Source: Polyangiaceae bacterium | Lineage (GTDB): Bacteria > Myxococcota_A > Polyangia > Polyangiales > Polyangiaceae | DNA: 64,000 bases | Assembly: GCA_025936045.1 (NCBI GenBank) | Contig: JAICUB010000003.1 | Span: 124,001-188,000 of the forward strand | Reading direction: 5' to 3' | Shown here: in pieces, positions 54,969-63,261 of the stretch | Layout of the letters: every line of letters begins with the position of its first letter | Numbering within the stretch: position 1 is the stretch's first letter | Notes under the pieces: generated by a model | Told to the model about the DNA's origin: nothing | Databases searched by the model: none | What the model saw: the letters and a program-made list of their open reading frames with translations, nothing else | Position numbers and translations under genes: made by a program

Positions 54969-55760
54969 TTGGACGAAGAGCGCCCCGCAGCCGGCAATAT
55001 CGCGACCACGATCTTTCGCGAAGTCAGGCGCCGCATTCTCGCGGGGGAGCTCAGCCCGGGCGAGCGGCTGCCGGGCGAGCGCGAGCTCGCCGCCGAGTAC
55101 AAGACGAACCGCAACACGCTGCGCGAAGCGGTGCGGCGGCTCGAGCAGGCGCGGCTCGTCACGGTCCGGCACGGCCAGGGCGTCACGGTCGCTGATTTTC
55201 GCAAGAGCGGCACGCTCGAGCTGCTCGCACCGTTCCTCGAGTCCGCGGGCGATCTCGGGGAAAGCCTGCACCTGCTCGAAGACATTTTGCCCGGCCGCTT
55301 GCTCGTCATCGAGTTCGCGACCCGGCTCGCGGTGGAGCGCGCCGACAAGGACGACATCGCGCGGCTCAAGGACATCACGGAGCTCGTGATCGCGGCGTTC
55401 GAGCGGGCCGATCCGGTGCTCATCGGGCACGGCTTCCAGCGCTGGCTCGACGCTCTGGTCGACGCCGGTCACTCCGTCGCCGTGCGCTGGATCGCCAATC
55501 CCTTTTTGGAGGCCTACCGCGAGATCATCGATCGCTTTCCGGCGCTCTGGGTGCTCGAGCCGAGCTTTCCGCACTATTTGCGGGAGTTCAACGCCGCGCT
55601 CGAGGGCGCCGACGCCGAGCGCGCCATCGGGCTCACGCGCGTCTACTACCAGCGCGTCGACGGTGCCTTCATGCAGGCGCTCAAGGCGATCATGAGCCAG
55701 CGCACGAGCGGCCCCTTCGCTTCCCCGCTCGAAGACGCGCCGAACGAGCCGCGGCACTGA
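54969..55760 (+). CDS. GntR-family (FadR-like) transcriptional regulator
   Basis: 263 residues. Winged helix-turn-helix at about 15-80: FREVRRRILAGELSPGERLP, ERELAAEYKTNRNTLREAVR and VRHGQGVTV. The C-terminal helical domain is of the FadR/FCD type by length and helix pattern but lacks the usual three metal-binding histidines, so an organic effector (acyl-CoA or similar) is more likely than a metal-bound acid. TTG 54969 is the start: AAAGGA lies about 8 bases upstream. Targets unknown; it begins 14 bases after the barrel gene and precedes the Nif3-like gene. Confidence 0.85.
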   Translation: MDEERPAAGNIATTIFREVRRRILAGELSPGERLPGERELAAEYKTNRNTLREAVRRLEQARLVTVRHGQGVTVADFRKSGTLELLAPFLESAGDLGESLHLLEDILPGRLLVIEFATRLAVERADKDDIARLKDITELVIAAFERADPVLIGHGFQRWLDALVDAGHSVAVRWIANPFLEAYREIIDRFPALWVLEPSFPHYLREFNAALEGADAERAIGLTRVYYQRVDGAFMQALKAIMSQRTSGPFASPLEDAPNEPRH

Positions 55761-55779
55761 GCCTACGCCGGCAAAGACG

Positions 55780-56931
55780 ATGGCGCTGCCGCTCACCCGG
55801 GTCGTCGCGTTACTCGAGCGGCTCGCACCGCTCGCGTACGCGGAGGAGTGGGACAACGTCGGGCTCTTGCTCGAACCGCTCGCCGATCGCCGCGCGGCCG
55901 CGGAGCCGCCGAGCGTCGCGCGCGCGCTCGTCACAATCGATCTGACGGAAGCGGTGCTCGACGAAGCCGCCGAGCGCGACGCGGATCTGATCGTCGCGTA
56001 TCATCCGCCGATCTTTCGGCCGCTCAGGCGCCTCGGGACGCGAGCGCTCGCCGACCGCGCGGTCCAACGTTGTGCGCGCGCCGGCGTCGCGATTTACTCG
56101 CCGCACACCGCGCTCGACGCGGCTCCGGGCGGCGTGAACGACTGGCTCGCGGGCGCCGTGGGCGCGGGCGAACGCGTGCCGCTCGTGGACGGGCGCGTGC
56201 TCGGGCGCACGCAGGCGTTCAAGCTCGTGACGTTCGTCCCGCCGGAGCACGTCGACACCGTCGCGAACGCCCTCGCGAGAGCGGGCGCGGGCGTCATCGG
56301 CGAGTACACGGAGTGCTCGAGCCGCACGAACGCGACCGGCACGTTTCTCGGGGGAACGCAGACGAACCCAGCCGTCGGCGAGCGCGGCAAGCTCGAACGC
56401 GTGGAGGAGATCCGGCTCGAGATGGTGTGTCCGGAACGCGCGCTCGGCGCCGTGGCGCGCGTGCTGCGTGACGTCCACCCGTATGAAGAGCCCGCGTGGG
56501 ACGTGTACCCGCTCGCTCCGCGGCCGGACGCGGGCTTCGGCATGGGCCGGGGAGTGATCCTCGCCGAGCCGACGACGCTCGAAGCGCTCGTCGCGCGACT
56601 GAAGACGCACCTCGGGCAGAGCACGCTGCGCGTCGCGGCGACCGAGCCGCAGCGCGCGGGCACGGCGGTGCGCAACGTCGCGGTATGCGCGGGTTCGGGC
56701 AGCGGCGTCTTCGAGCGCGCTCCGGGCTTCGACGCTTACGTCACGGGCGAGCTCTCCCACCACGGCGTGCTCGCGCTGCTCAGCGCGGGCGCGAGCGTCG
56801 TCCTCACCGAGCACTCGAGCTCCGAGCGCGGCTTCCTCTCGACCTACGCGCGACGACTCGCCGAGCTCACCGAAGGCGCGCTCGAAATCGCGGTTTCGGA
56901 GCGGGATCGGGAGCCGATCGAGAGCTGGTAA
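55780..56931 (+). CDS. Nif3-like dinuclear metal-centre protein
   Basis: 383 residues, the long form with an inserted domain. Metal ligands are in VAYHPPIFRPL (after DADLI), SPHTALDAAPGGVNDWL, ELSHHGVLAL and EHSSSERG. The insert (about residues 145-250) starts FKLVTFVPPEHVDTVANAL and ends YEEPAWDVYPL, the PII/CutA-like insert known from YqfO. Relatives form hexamers with two metals per subunit; some act as GTP cyclohydrolase I type-2-like enzymes, but the physiological reaction is unsettled. Confidence 0.9.
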   Translation: MALPLTRVVALLERLAPLAYAEEWDNVGLLLEPLADRRAAAEPPSVARALVTIDLTEAVLDEAAERDADLIVAYHPPIFRPLRRLGTRALADRAVQRCARAGVAIYSPHTALDAAPGGVNDWLAGAVGAGERVPLVDGRVLGRTQAFKLVTFVPPEHVDTVANALARAGAGVIGEYTECSSRTNATGTFLGGTQTNPAVGERGKLERVEEIRLEMVCPERALGAVARVLRDVHPYEEPAWDVYPLAPRPDAGFGMGRGVILAEPTTLEALVARLKTHLGQSTLRVAATEPQRAGTAVRNVAVCAGSGSGVFERAPGFDAYVTGELSHHGVLALLSAGASVVLTEHSSSERGFLSTYARRLAELTEGALEIAVSERDREPIESW

Positions 56932-57128
56932 CCAGGACGACGCGGCGGTAAATCAGGGTGGAGGGAAAGTTTGGGGGTCGGCGAGGGAGCGCGACGAGCG
57001 GTGCTCCCGCTCTGCGGCCGATCGCGGCAGGGGCCGTGGCCGGACACCGGGCGGCGCCTCGCACTTGAAAAATGCCCGCGCATCGGGGGCGCGAGCACGG
57101 GCGGAGTAGTGCTAAGGGTTGGACGAGG
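56932..57128. other. intergenic region before the propeller kinase
   Basis: About 197 bases with no reading frame of interest. A GGGAGC/GCTCCC stem with a 12-base spacer lies near 56994-57026. No promoter recognised. Confidence 0.3.
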
Positions 57129-59051
57129 ATGCAGCCCGCTCCGCAAGGCCCCGATCCGTTCGTCGGGACTACGGTTCCGTCCGAGGTGCGCCCGGGGGTC
57201 GCGTATCGCATCGAGCGGCGGCTCGGGGACGGGGGCACGGCGATCGCCTATTTTTGTACGCGCTTCGGGCCGGAGGGCACGTCACCCGCCGTATTGAAGA
57301 TCATCCAGCCCGGGATCATCGCCAAGTCGGGCGACCTCGCGGAGATGGTCGTGAAGAAAGAAGCGGTGGCGCTCGGTCGCATCAACGAGCGCGTGCCGCC
57401 CTGCCCGGCCGTGGTGCGTTTGCTCGATACGGGCCGGCTCGACTACGCCGCGCGCGGGCTCGAGCTGCGCCTGCCGTGGCTCGCGCTCGAATACGTGCAC
57501 GGCGGCGCCGAGGGCGTGACGCTCGACGATCGCGTGCATCGCACCGTGAAGAGCAGCGGCTACGCGTTCGTGCCGGAGCGCGCGCTTCGCCTGCTCGATC
57601 AGCTCGCGGAGGGCCTCAGTGAGATCCACGCGGCGGGCGTGATCCACCGCGACCTGAACCCGAACAACATCCTCTGCTGCGGCAGCGGCACGGCGGAGAT
57701 GTTCAAGGTGAGCGATTTCGGCATCGCGCGCCCGGTCGGCATGCAGGCGACGTTCGGTTCGGCGGAAATCGGCACGCCGGGCTACATCGCGCCCGAGCAG
57801 CTCGGACAGAGCAGCGAGGCGGTCACGTTCAGCTCCGACATTTTCAGCGCCGGCGCGCTGATGTTCTACGTGCTCACGGGCCAGGATTTGTTTCCCGGCG
57901 GCATGACCGCGATGGTCGCGGCGAAAACGACGGAGCGACGTTCCATTCTTTCGAGCCCGCATCTCGCGCCGGAAATCAAGGACGACCCCGAGGTCGTCCT
58001 CGGGCTCGATCGCGCGCTCGCGGCGGCGACGGCACCGGACGCCGCGGCCCGCCCCGACAGCGCGCGGAGCTTCGCCGCGAGCCTCAAGATGTGGCTCACG
58101 AGCTGCCCGCCGACGCGCCGGACGCACGTGCCCGCGGGACCGACCCCGGCCGTTTCGCTGCCGAGCTGGTCGTTCGCCATGCGGCACCCCGCGCACGCGC
58201 GGCTCTCGCTCATCAAGCTCGGGTGGGACTCCGACGCGCACTGCATGGCGGTGACGCCGAGCGGGCTCGTGTACTTCAACGGCACGAGCTGGAACGACGT
58301 GCCCGCGACCGAGCTCCGCGGGCTCGGGCCCGTGCGCTTCGTGGCGTCGGCGGGCGCGGGGCGCTGGCTCATCGGCGGCGAGGCGGGGGCGGTCGCCGAA
58401 TACTCGCGCGCCGGCGTGACGCGGCTGCTCCGCGCGGAGGATCCGAACATCACGATGCTCGGCGCGAGCGGGGAGCTCACGGATCTCGCCGTGACCATCG
58501 GGCAGAAGCCGGGCTCGCCGCCGCTGCTCGCCGCCATCAGCGGCGGCCGCTGGCTCAAGCCGTTTCCGGTGCCGAACGCCGCGAGCTTGCTCGACCTCTG
58601 CCGCCTGTCGGACACGCGTTGGCTCGTCGCCGGCCGCAGTGTGGACGGTCAGGCCCTCGCCGGGATTTACGCGCCGCTGCGCTTCGAGTTCGAACCGCTG
58701 CCGCAGGTGCGCGCGCGCGTGCTCTTGAGCTGCGCGAGCCGCCCCGAGCGCGAGCTTGCCGTCGCGGTCGGGAGCCAGGGCGCGATCCTCCGCGTGGAGC
58801 ACGGGGAGGCGCACGGCGGTTGCCTCGCCGAAGGCACTGATTTCGCTGCGGTGACCGTCGACGTGCTCGGCTCGGCATGGGCAGGTGGCGCGGGCGCGCT
58901 CTGGCTCGGCAATTCGGCAGAAGGCGGCTGGGTAAAAGCCTGGGCGCACCACGAGTGGCGCACGCCGTTCGTCAGCATTTTCGCCGAGCCCGGCCGCGTC
59001 GTCGCCGCCACCGCCGACGGCGCGATTCTGGAAGGTTGCGTCAGTAGGTGA
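57129..59051 (+). CDS. Ser/Thr protein kinase fused to a propeller-like domain, no membrane helix
   Basis: 640 residues. Kinase domain 1-330: Gly-rich loop variant LGDGGTAIAYF, catalytic Lys in AVLKIIQPG (about 55), HRDLNPNNIL (about 172), SDFGIARPVG and GTPGYIAPEQLG. The catalytic Asp and metal-binding Asn are kept, so activity is expected; the catalytic-loop Lys is replaced by Asn. The part after about 340 consists of repeats of two or four strands with Trp/Gly (SGLVYFNGTSWNDVP, GAGRWLIGGEAGAV, SVDGQALAGIYAPL, GAGALWLGNSAEG) and looks like a beta-propeller. Unusual for myxobacterial kinases, which mostly have a membrane helix before the sensor. ATG 57129. Confidence 0.88.
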   Translation: MQPAPQGPDPFVGTTVPSEVRPGVAYRIERRLGDGGTAIAYFCTRFGPEGTSPAVLKIIQPGIIAKSGDLAEMVVKKEAVALGRINERVPPCPAVVRLLDTGRLDYAARGLELRLPWLALEYVHGGAEGVTLDDRVHRTVKSSGYAFVPERALRLLDQLAEGLSEIHAAGVIHRDLNPNNILCCGSGTAEMFKVSDFGIARPVGMQATFGSAEIGTPGYIAPEQLGQSSEAVTFSSDIFSAGALMFYVLTGQDLFPGGMTAMVAAKTTERRSILSSPHLAPEIKDDPEVVLGLDRALAAATAPDAAARPDSARSFAASLKMWLTSCPPTRRTHVPAGPTPAVSLPSWSFAMRHPAHARLSLIKLGWDSDAHCMAVTPSGLVYFNGTSWNDVPATELRGLGPVRFVASAGAGRWLIGGEAGAVAEYSRAGVTRLLRAEDPNITMLGASGELTDLAVTIGQKPGSPPLLAAISGGRWLKPFPVPNAASLLDLCRLSDTRWLVAGRSVDGQALAGIYAPLRFEFEPLPQVRARVLLSCASRPERELAVAVGSQGAILRVEHGEAHGGCLAEGTDFAAVTVDVLGSAWAGGAGALWLGNSAEGGWVKAWAHHEWRTPFVSIFAEPGRVVAATADGAILEGCVSR

Positions 59052-59120
59052 GTGTTCGTGTTCGGAGTGGCCGGCCGCAGACCGTCACTGGTTCCGCCCC
59101 CCGATTATGGCGAAGCCGAA

Positions 59121-59137
59121 GCGGGCCGAAGGCCCGC
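59121..59137. terminator. hairpin between convergent kinase and CBS genes
   Basis: GCGGGCC, GAA, GGCCCGC: a perfect 7-bp stem with a stable 3-base loop, 70 bases after the kinase stop and 88 before the CBS gene stop. It is the only strong stem in the 173-base gap; a bidirectional terminator is likely. Confidence 0.6.
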
Positions 59138-59224
59138 CGGCATCACTCAGAAGTCCCGGCAGGGAAGCACCTCTTGCTCGCCCGCGGACGCCATGACGCC
59201 ACAGCCGCCTCCACCCTCACAATA

Positions 59225-59650
59225 TCAAGGCGCCGTTTCGCGCATCGTCACGTCTTTCAGGATTTGAGCGGCGCGACTCAGCGTTTCGTGTTGGGCGATG
59301 TCCGAAAGGCTGATGACGCCCGCGAGCAAGCCGTCCTCGTCGACGCAGAGCATGCGCGAAACGCGAAAGAGCCCCATGAGCTCCTCGGCGCGGCTCAGGT
59401 TGTCGCTCGTGCGGCAGGCGACCACCTCGTGCGTCATGAGATCGGCGACCGGCGTCGTATCGGGGCGACCTTCCGCCAAGACGCGAATCGCGAGGTCTCG
59501 ATCCGTGAGCGTGCCGAGCACCTGCAGGTTCCCGTCGCACACGGGCAGGAAGCCGACGTTGTGATCACGCATCTTTTTGGCGGCCGAGCCCGCCGAATCG
59601 TTCGGTGCCGCGCACTCGATCGCTGATTTCATGATTTCACTGCAGATCAT
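59225..59650 (-). CDS. tandem CBS-domain protein
   Basis: 141 residues, two CBS domains that together bind an adenosyl nucleotide. Domain 1 is IMKSAIECAAPNDSAGSAAK to VLGTLTDRDLAIRVLAEG; domain 2 is DLMTHEVVACRTSDNLSRA to GLLAGVISLSDIAQ. The TDRD and SLSD ends carry the usual ribose-binding Asp. No catalytic domain is attached, so it is a regulatory module for a partner protein or an energy sensor. ATG 59650 with AAAGGA upstream; the long open frame to 59872 is not coding. Confidence 0.9.
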   Translation of the reverse strand: MICSEIMKSAIECAAPNDSAGSAAKKMRDHNVGFLPVCDGNLQVLGTLTDRDLAIRVLAEGRPDTTPVADLMTHEVVACRTSDNLSRAEELMGLFRVSRMLCVDEDGLLAGVISLSDIAQHETLSRAAQILKDVTMRETAP

Positions 59651-59894
59651 CGTGGGTTCCTTTCGGCGGGCCCGCGATAGGCCTCTACCGAGCCCGGAGT
59701 GCAAGGCTCGGACCACTGCGAAAGGCTGCCGACGCAGAGCTCTGCAGCGCGTTTGCGGTCGGTGTTGTGGCGTTCCTGCGCGAGTGCGGCGCGTTGGTGG
59801 ACCTGCGGCGTGCCCTCTTTGATCGAGTGAGCACGTGAGTTCGAGCGCGAAGCGCGCGCGAGGTCGCGGCACGTGGCTTGCACCACGAGTCGGC

Positions 59895-60266
59895 GTGTCA
59901 CCGAAAGCCGCATTCTATGGACGTTCAATCGTCGTCGCAGCGGTGCTCGCTACGATGTCGGGTTGCTACGCGGAGGCAACCACCGGCGCAGACGTGGAAT
60001 ATGAGACCGCTGCACCGGCCGTGGACGTCGAGGTTTACCCGCACGAGTACTACGAGGGACACGTCGTCTATCTCGTCAACGACCGCTGGTATTATCGCGA
60101 CGGGCCGCGCTGGGTCTATTACCGGCACGAACCGCGCGTCCTCTACCAGCGTCGCGCTGTCGTGAGGCGTGCCCCGGTCGTGCGCGAACGCACCGAGGTG
60201 CGACGCGCGCCCCCGGCTTATCGGAGGGCCGCGCCGCCACGCCGGCACGTCGAGCGCCGCGAGTGA
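59895..60266 (+). CDS. small Tyr/Arg-rich lipoprotein, unknown function
   Basis: 123 residues from GTG 59895 (GTG 59835 in frame is possible). The leader ends in LATMSGC, a lipobox. The mature part has VYLVNDRWYYRDGPRWVYYR, a compact Trp/Tyr motif found in small envelope proteins of Proteobacteria and Myxococcota, then a strongly basic Arg/Pro tail. Overlaps the frame of the next lipoprotein gene only upstream of that gene's real start; the gap is 29 bases. Confidence 0.6.
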   Translation: MSPKAAFYGRSIVVAAVLATMSGCYAEATTGADVEYETAAPAVDVEVYPHEYYEGHVVYLVNDRWYYRDGPRWVYYRHEPRVLYQRRAVVRRAPVVRERTEVRRAPPAYRRAAPPRRHVERRE

Positions 60267-60295
60267 CCACGACGGAAAAGGGCAGAGGAACCAGC

Positions 60296-60700
60296 ATGAA
60301 ATCATGGATACTCCTGGGCGCGCTCGCGGCGCTGGCACTCCCCGGCTGCGTCGCGGACGACGGCCCGCCCGACGTCGCGGTCGTCGGAGACGGCGTGCTC
60401 GACGTCGATTGGACGATCGGCGACGCGAAGGACTCGCGTGATTGCTCGGACGAAGGCGCAGACAGCATCGACGTGGTCGTGACGACTGCGGCCGGCGACG
60501 TCGTGGGCGACTTCAACGCCTACTGCGAGGAGTTCGTGATCAGCATCGAGCTCGCGCCGGGCACGTACTACGGCGACGCCACCATGCTCGACGCGAGCGG
60601 CCGCGCGCGCACGACTCCCGTCGACCTCGGTCGTTTCGTCATTTACGGCGACGACGAGCTCGACGTGCCCATCGATTTCCCGCTCGATTCGTTCTACTGA
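60296..60700 (+). CDS. small acidic lipoprotein, unknown function
   Basis: 134 residues. The leader MKSWILLGALAALALPGC is a textbook lipobox. The mature domain is very acidic and beta-rich (GVLDVDWTIGDAKD, DSIDVVVTTAAG, FVISIELAPGTYYGDATMLD, RFVIYGDDELDVPIDF), like a small immunoglobulin/transthyretin-type fold with one Cys pair (RDC and YCEE). ATG 60296 has AGAGGAA 6 bases before it. The acidic domain next to the basic lipoprotein of the preceding gene is suggestive of a pair. Confidence 0.62.
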   Translation: MKSWILLGALAALALPGCVADDGPPDVAVVGDGVLDVDWTIGDAKDSRDCSDEGADSIDVVVTTAAGDVVGDFNAYCEEFVISIELAPGTYYGDATMLDASGRARTTPVDLGRFVIYGDDELDVPIDFPLDSFY

Positions 60701-60734
60701 GCTCGCGTCACGGGGCTTCGTACCGCGCAGGGCG

Positions 60735-63242
60735 TCAGAGCGACTTCTTCAGCAAGGAGCGGAGCGACTGCCGGAGCGTCGCCATGCGCTCGAACGGATC
60801 CGGCTCCTTTAGCCGAGCGCTCACGTTTCGCAGCGTAAGACGGGCCGGTTCGAGCTCCGCCTCGACCTCCTCCCACGTGATGGGGAGCGCGAGCGGCGCG
60901 TCTTGACGCGCCCGCGTCGAATACGGAGCGACGAAGGTGGCGCCCCGCGTGTTCCTCAAATAATCGACGAAGATCTTACCCCGGCGCTTGGCTTTCGAGG
61001 CGGTCGCCACGTAACGGTCGGGCGCTCGCCGGACGAGCGCTTCCGCGATCCGGCGCGAGAAGTCGCTCACCTGCTGCCACGGAAGCTCAGGCTCGACGGG
61101 CAGACAGACGTGAAGACCCTTGCCGCCGGTCGTCTTCACGAACGTCTCGAGATCCGCCGAAGCGAAGAGGGCGCGGAGCTCGCGCGCGCAGTCGCAGACG
61201 CGGCCGAACTCGACGCTCGGATCCGGATCCAGATCGAAGACGACGAGATCGGGGTGCTCCGGGTCGGCCGCGTGTGAGCCCCAGGTATGGATCTCGAGCG
61301 CACCGAGCTGAACGAGGCCGAAAAGCCCGCGCGCGTCGTCGATGACGCTATAGGGCTCGGTCCCGCTTTTCTCGGCGAGCGGCACGGAGCGAACGCCGTC
61401 CGGCGTGCCTTTGCCCGGGTGTTTTTGGAAAAAGCAGGGCTTGCCGTAACCGTTCGGACAGCGCACCAGCGTGAGCGGCCGCCCGGCGACGTGCGGCAGC
61501 ATGCGCTCCGCGACGAGCGCGTAATAGTCGAGGAGCTCGCGCTTGGTGATGCCTTGCTCGGGGTAGAGCACCTTGTCCGCATGGCTGAGCGGGTAATCGG
61601 GCGTGATCTGCGACCGCGCCGCGGATTTGGAGGCCGCTTGACGCGCGCGCCCCGGTTTACGCGCACGCGCCGGGGCGGGCGTCTCCTCTTCGTGTTCAGC
61701 GCGGACTTCCTCGGGACGCTTGTCTTCGCGTAACCCCTGAAACGTCGGGTGACGCAAAAGGCCGTCTTCCGTGAAGCCGGTGAACGCGACCTCGGCGACG
61801 AGCTTCGGTTCCACCCAATGGACGCCACGGGCGTGCGCACCGCGAGGGGCGTTCTCGAGCTCGAGCTCACGCTTCGCGCCGAGCGGCTCGAGCGCGCTCC
61901 TGAGCTCGCGGAGCGACGCCTCGGTAAAACCGGTACCGACGCGCCCGGCGTACACGAAACCGCGTTCGCCGCGAACCGCGAGCAAGAGCGCACCGAAATG
62001 CGAGCGCGAGCCGCTCGGATCCGTGAAGCCGACGATCACGAATTCCTGCCGTTTCAGACATTTCACCTTGAGCCAATCCCGGCCGCGGCCCGCGCGGTAC
62101 GGCGCGTCGGCGCGCTTCGAGACGATACCTTCGACGCCGAGGTCGCACGCCGTCCGAAAGAACGCTCCGCCCTGACCCACGACGTGGTCACTCGTTCGGA
62201 GTACGCTCCGCGCGCTCGCGGGCACGCTCTTCCAGAGCTCGGCGAGCGCGCGCTTGCGTTCGACGAGCGGAAGCGAACGCTGATCCGCTCCGTCCAGGAA
62301 CAAGAGATCGAAAGCGTAATAGACGAGCTCCGCGCTCGACCCGTCGCTGAGCGAATTCTGCAAGCGCTGGAAATTCGAAACACCGTGCTCGTCGAGCACG
62401 ACGAGCTCACCGTCGAGCACGGCGTCGCGCTTCAGGCGAGCGAGCGCGCGCGCGAGCGCCGGCATGCGCTCCGTCCAGTCGTTGCCGTTGCGGGTGAGCA
62501 GGCGCACCGACCCATGCTCGAGCACGGCGACGAGGCGATACCCGTCGAACTTGAGCTCGTGCACCCACTCGTCGCCTTCCGGTGCCTCGCTCACGAGCGT
62601 CGCAAGCTCGGGCTCGAGCGTCGCCGGCTCGATTTCTGCCGCTTTGGAGCGCGGCCGCTTGGGTTCGCGCGTTTGCGACCGCGCGGGGGCGTCTTCCTCT
62701 GGCGTGCCGGCGCCTTCACGCGCGAAGTCGTCCTTTGCCTTCATCAAAAGCCAATTCTTCTTCGCGTCCGCGTCGCGCTTCGAGCCCATGCCGTTCGTCC
62801 GCACGAGGTGGAACGCTCCGTGCAGCTTTTGCCCGAAGAGCTCGAAGCTCAATCTGCCGCGCTCGTAGTCCTTCCTCGGGTCCCCCTCCGGCTTGTAGGT
62901 ACCGTGATCCCAGATCAGCACGCTGCCCGCGCCGTACTCACCCTTCGCAATCGTGCCTTCGAACTTCGCGTACTCGAGGGGATGCGGCTCGGTCTCGACG
63001 GCGAGCCGCTTGTCGTGCGGGTCCATGCTCGGTCCCTTCGGCACCGCCCAGCTCAAGAGCACGCCGTCGAGCTCGAGCCTGAAGTCGTAGTGTAAGCGCC
63101 GCGCGTCGTGGCGCTGCACGACGAACGTGAGCTCGGGCGCCGTCTTTCTCTTCGGCGGACGCGTGTTGCGGAGCTCGCCGCGCGGTTCGCGCGTGCGCGA
63201 AAAGTCGCGCATTTTTCGATATTTCGTGAGGGCGGCCGGCAT
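60735..63242 (-). CDS. ligD: ATP-dependent DNA ligase LigD (PE-LIG-POL), non-homologous end joining
   Basis: 835 residues, all three domains. 3'-phosphoesterase at the N-terminus (QRHDARRLHYDFRLELDG, KGPSMDPHDKRLAVETE, GEYGAGSV), about residues 35-180. Ligase with the nucleotidyl-lysine motif ELKFDGYRL (Lys about 230), EGIVSKRADAPYRAGR and WLKVKCLKRQEFVIVGF. Primase/polymerase from about 545 (YPLSHADKVLYPEQGITKRE, GKPCFFQKHPGKGTP, LVVFDLDPDP with the metal-binding Asp pair, TTGGKGLHV). The order PE-LIG-POL is the Pseudomonas-type order. It lies 19 bases downstream of ku on the same strand. Confidence 0.96.
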   Translation of the reverse strand: MPAALTKYRKMRDFSRTREPRGELRNTRPPKRKTAPELTFVVQRHDARRLHYDFRLELDGVLLSWAVPKGPSMDPHDKRLAVETEPHPLEYAKFEGTIAKGEYGAGSVLIWDHGTYKPEGDPRKDYERGRLSFELFGQKLHGAFHLVRTNGMGSKRDADAKKNWLLMKAKDDFAREGAGTPEEDAPARSQTREPKRPRSKAAEIEPATLEPELATLVSEAPEGDEWVHELKFDGYRLVAVLEHGSVRLLTRNGNDWTERMPALARALARLKRDAVLDGELVVLDEHGVSNFQRLQNSLSDGSSAELVYYAFDLLFLDGADQRSLPLVERKRALAELWKSVPASARSVLRTSDHVVGQGGAFFRTACDLGVEGIVSKRADAPYRAGRGRDWLKVKCLKRQEFVIVGFTDPSGSRSHFGALLLAVRGERGFVYAGRVGTGFTEASLRELRSALEPLGAKRELELENAPRGAHARGVHWVEPKLVAEVAFTGFTEDGLLRHPTFQGLREDKRPEEVRAEHEEETPAPARARKPGRARQAASKSAARSQITPDYPLSHADKVLYPEQGITKRELLDYYALVAERMLPHVAGRPLTLVRCPNGYGKPCFFQKHPGKGTPDGVRSVPLAEKSGTEPYSVIDDARGLFGLVQLGALEIHTWGSHAADPEHPDLVVFDLDPDPSVEFGRVCDCARELRALFASADLETFVKTTGGKGLHVCLPVEPELPWQQVSDFSRRIAEALVRRAPDRYVATASKAKRRGKIFVDYLRNTRGATFVAPYSTRARQDAPLALPITWEEVEAELEPARLTLRNVSARLKEPDPFERMATLRQSLRSLLKKSL

Positions 63243-63261
63243 GCCCGACTCCTTGACCCAA

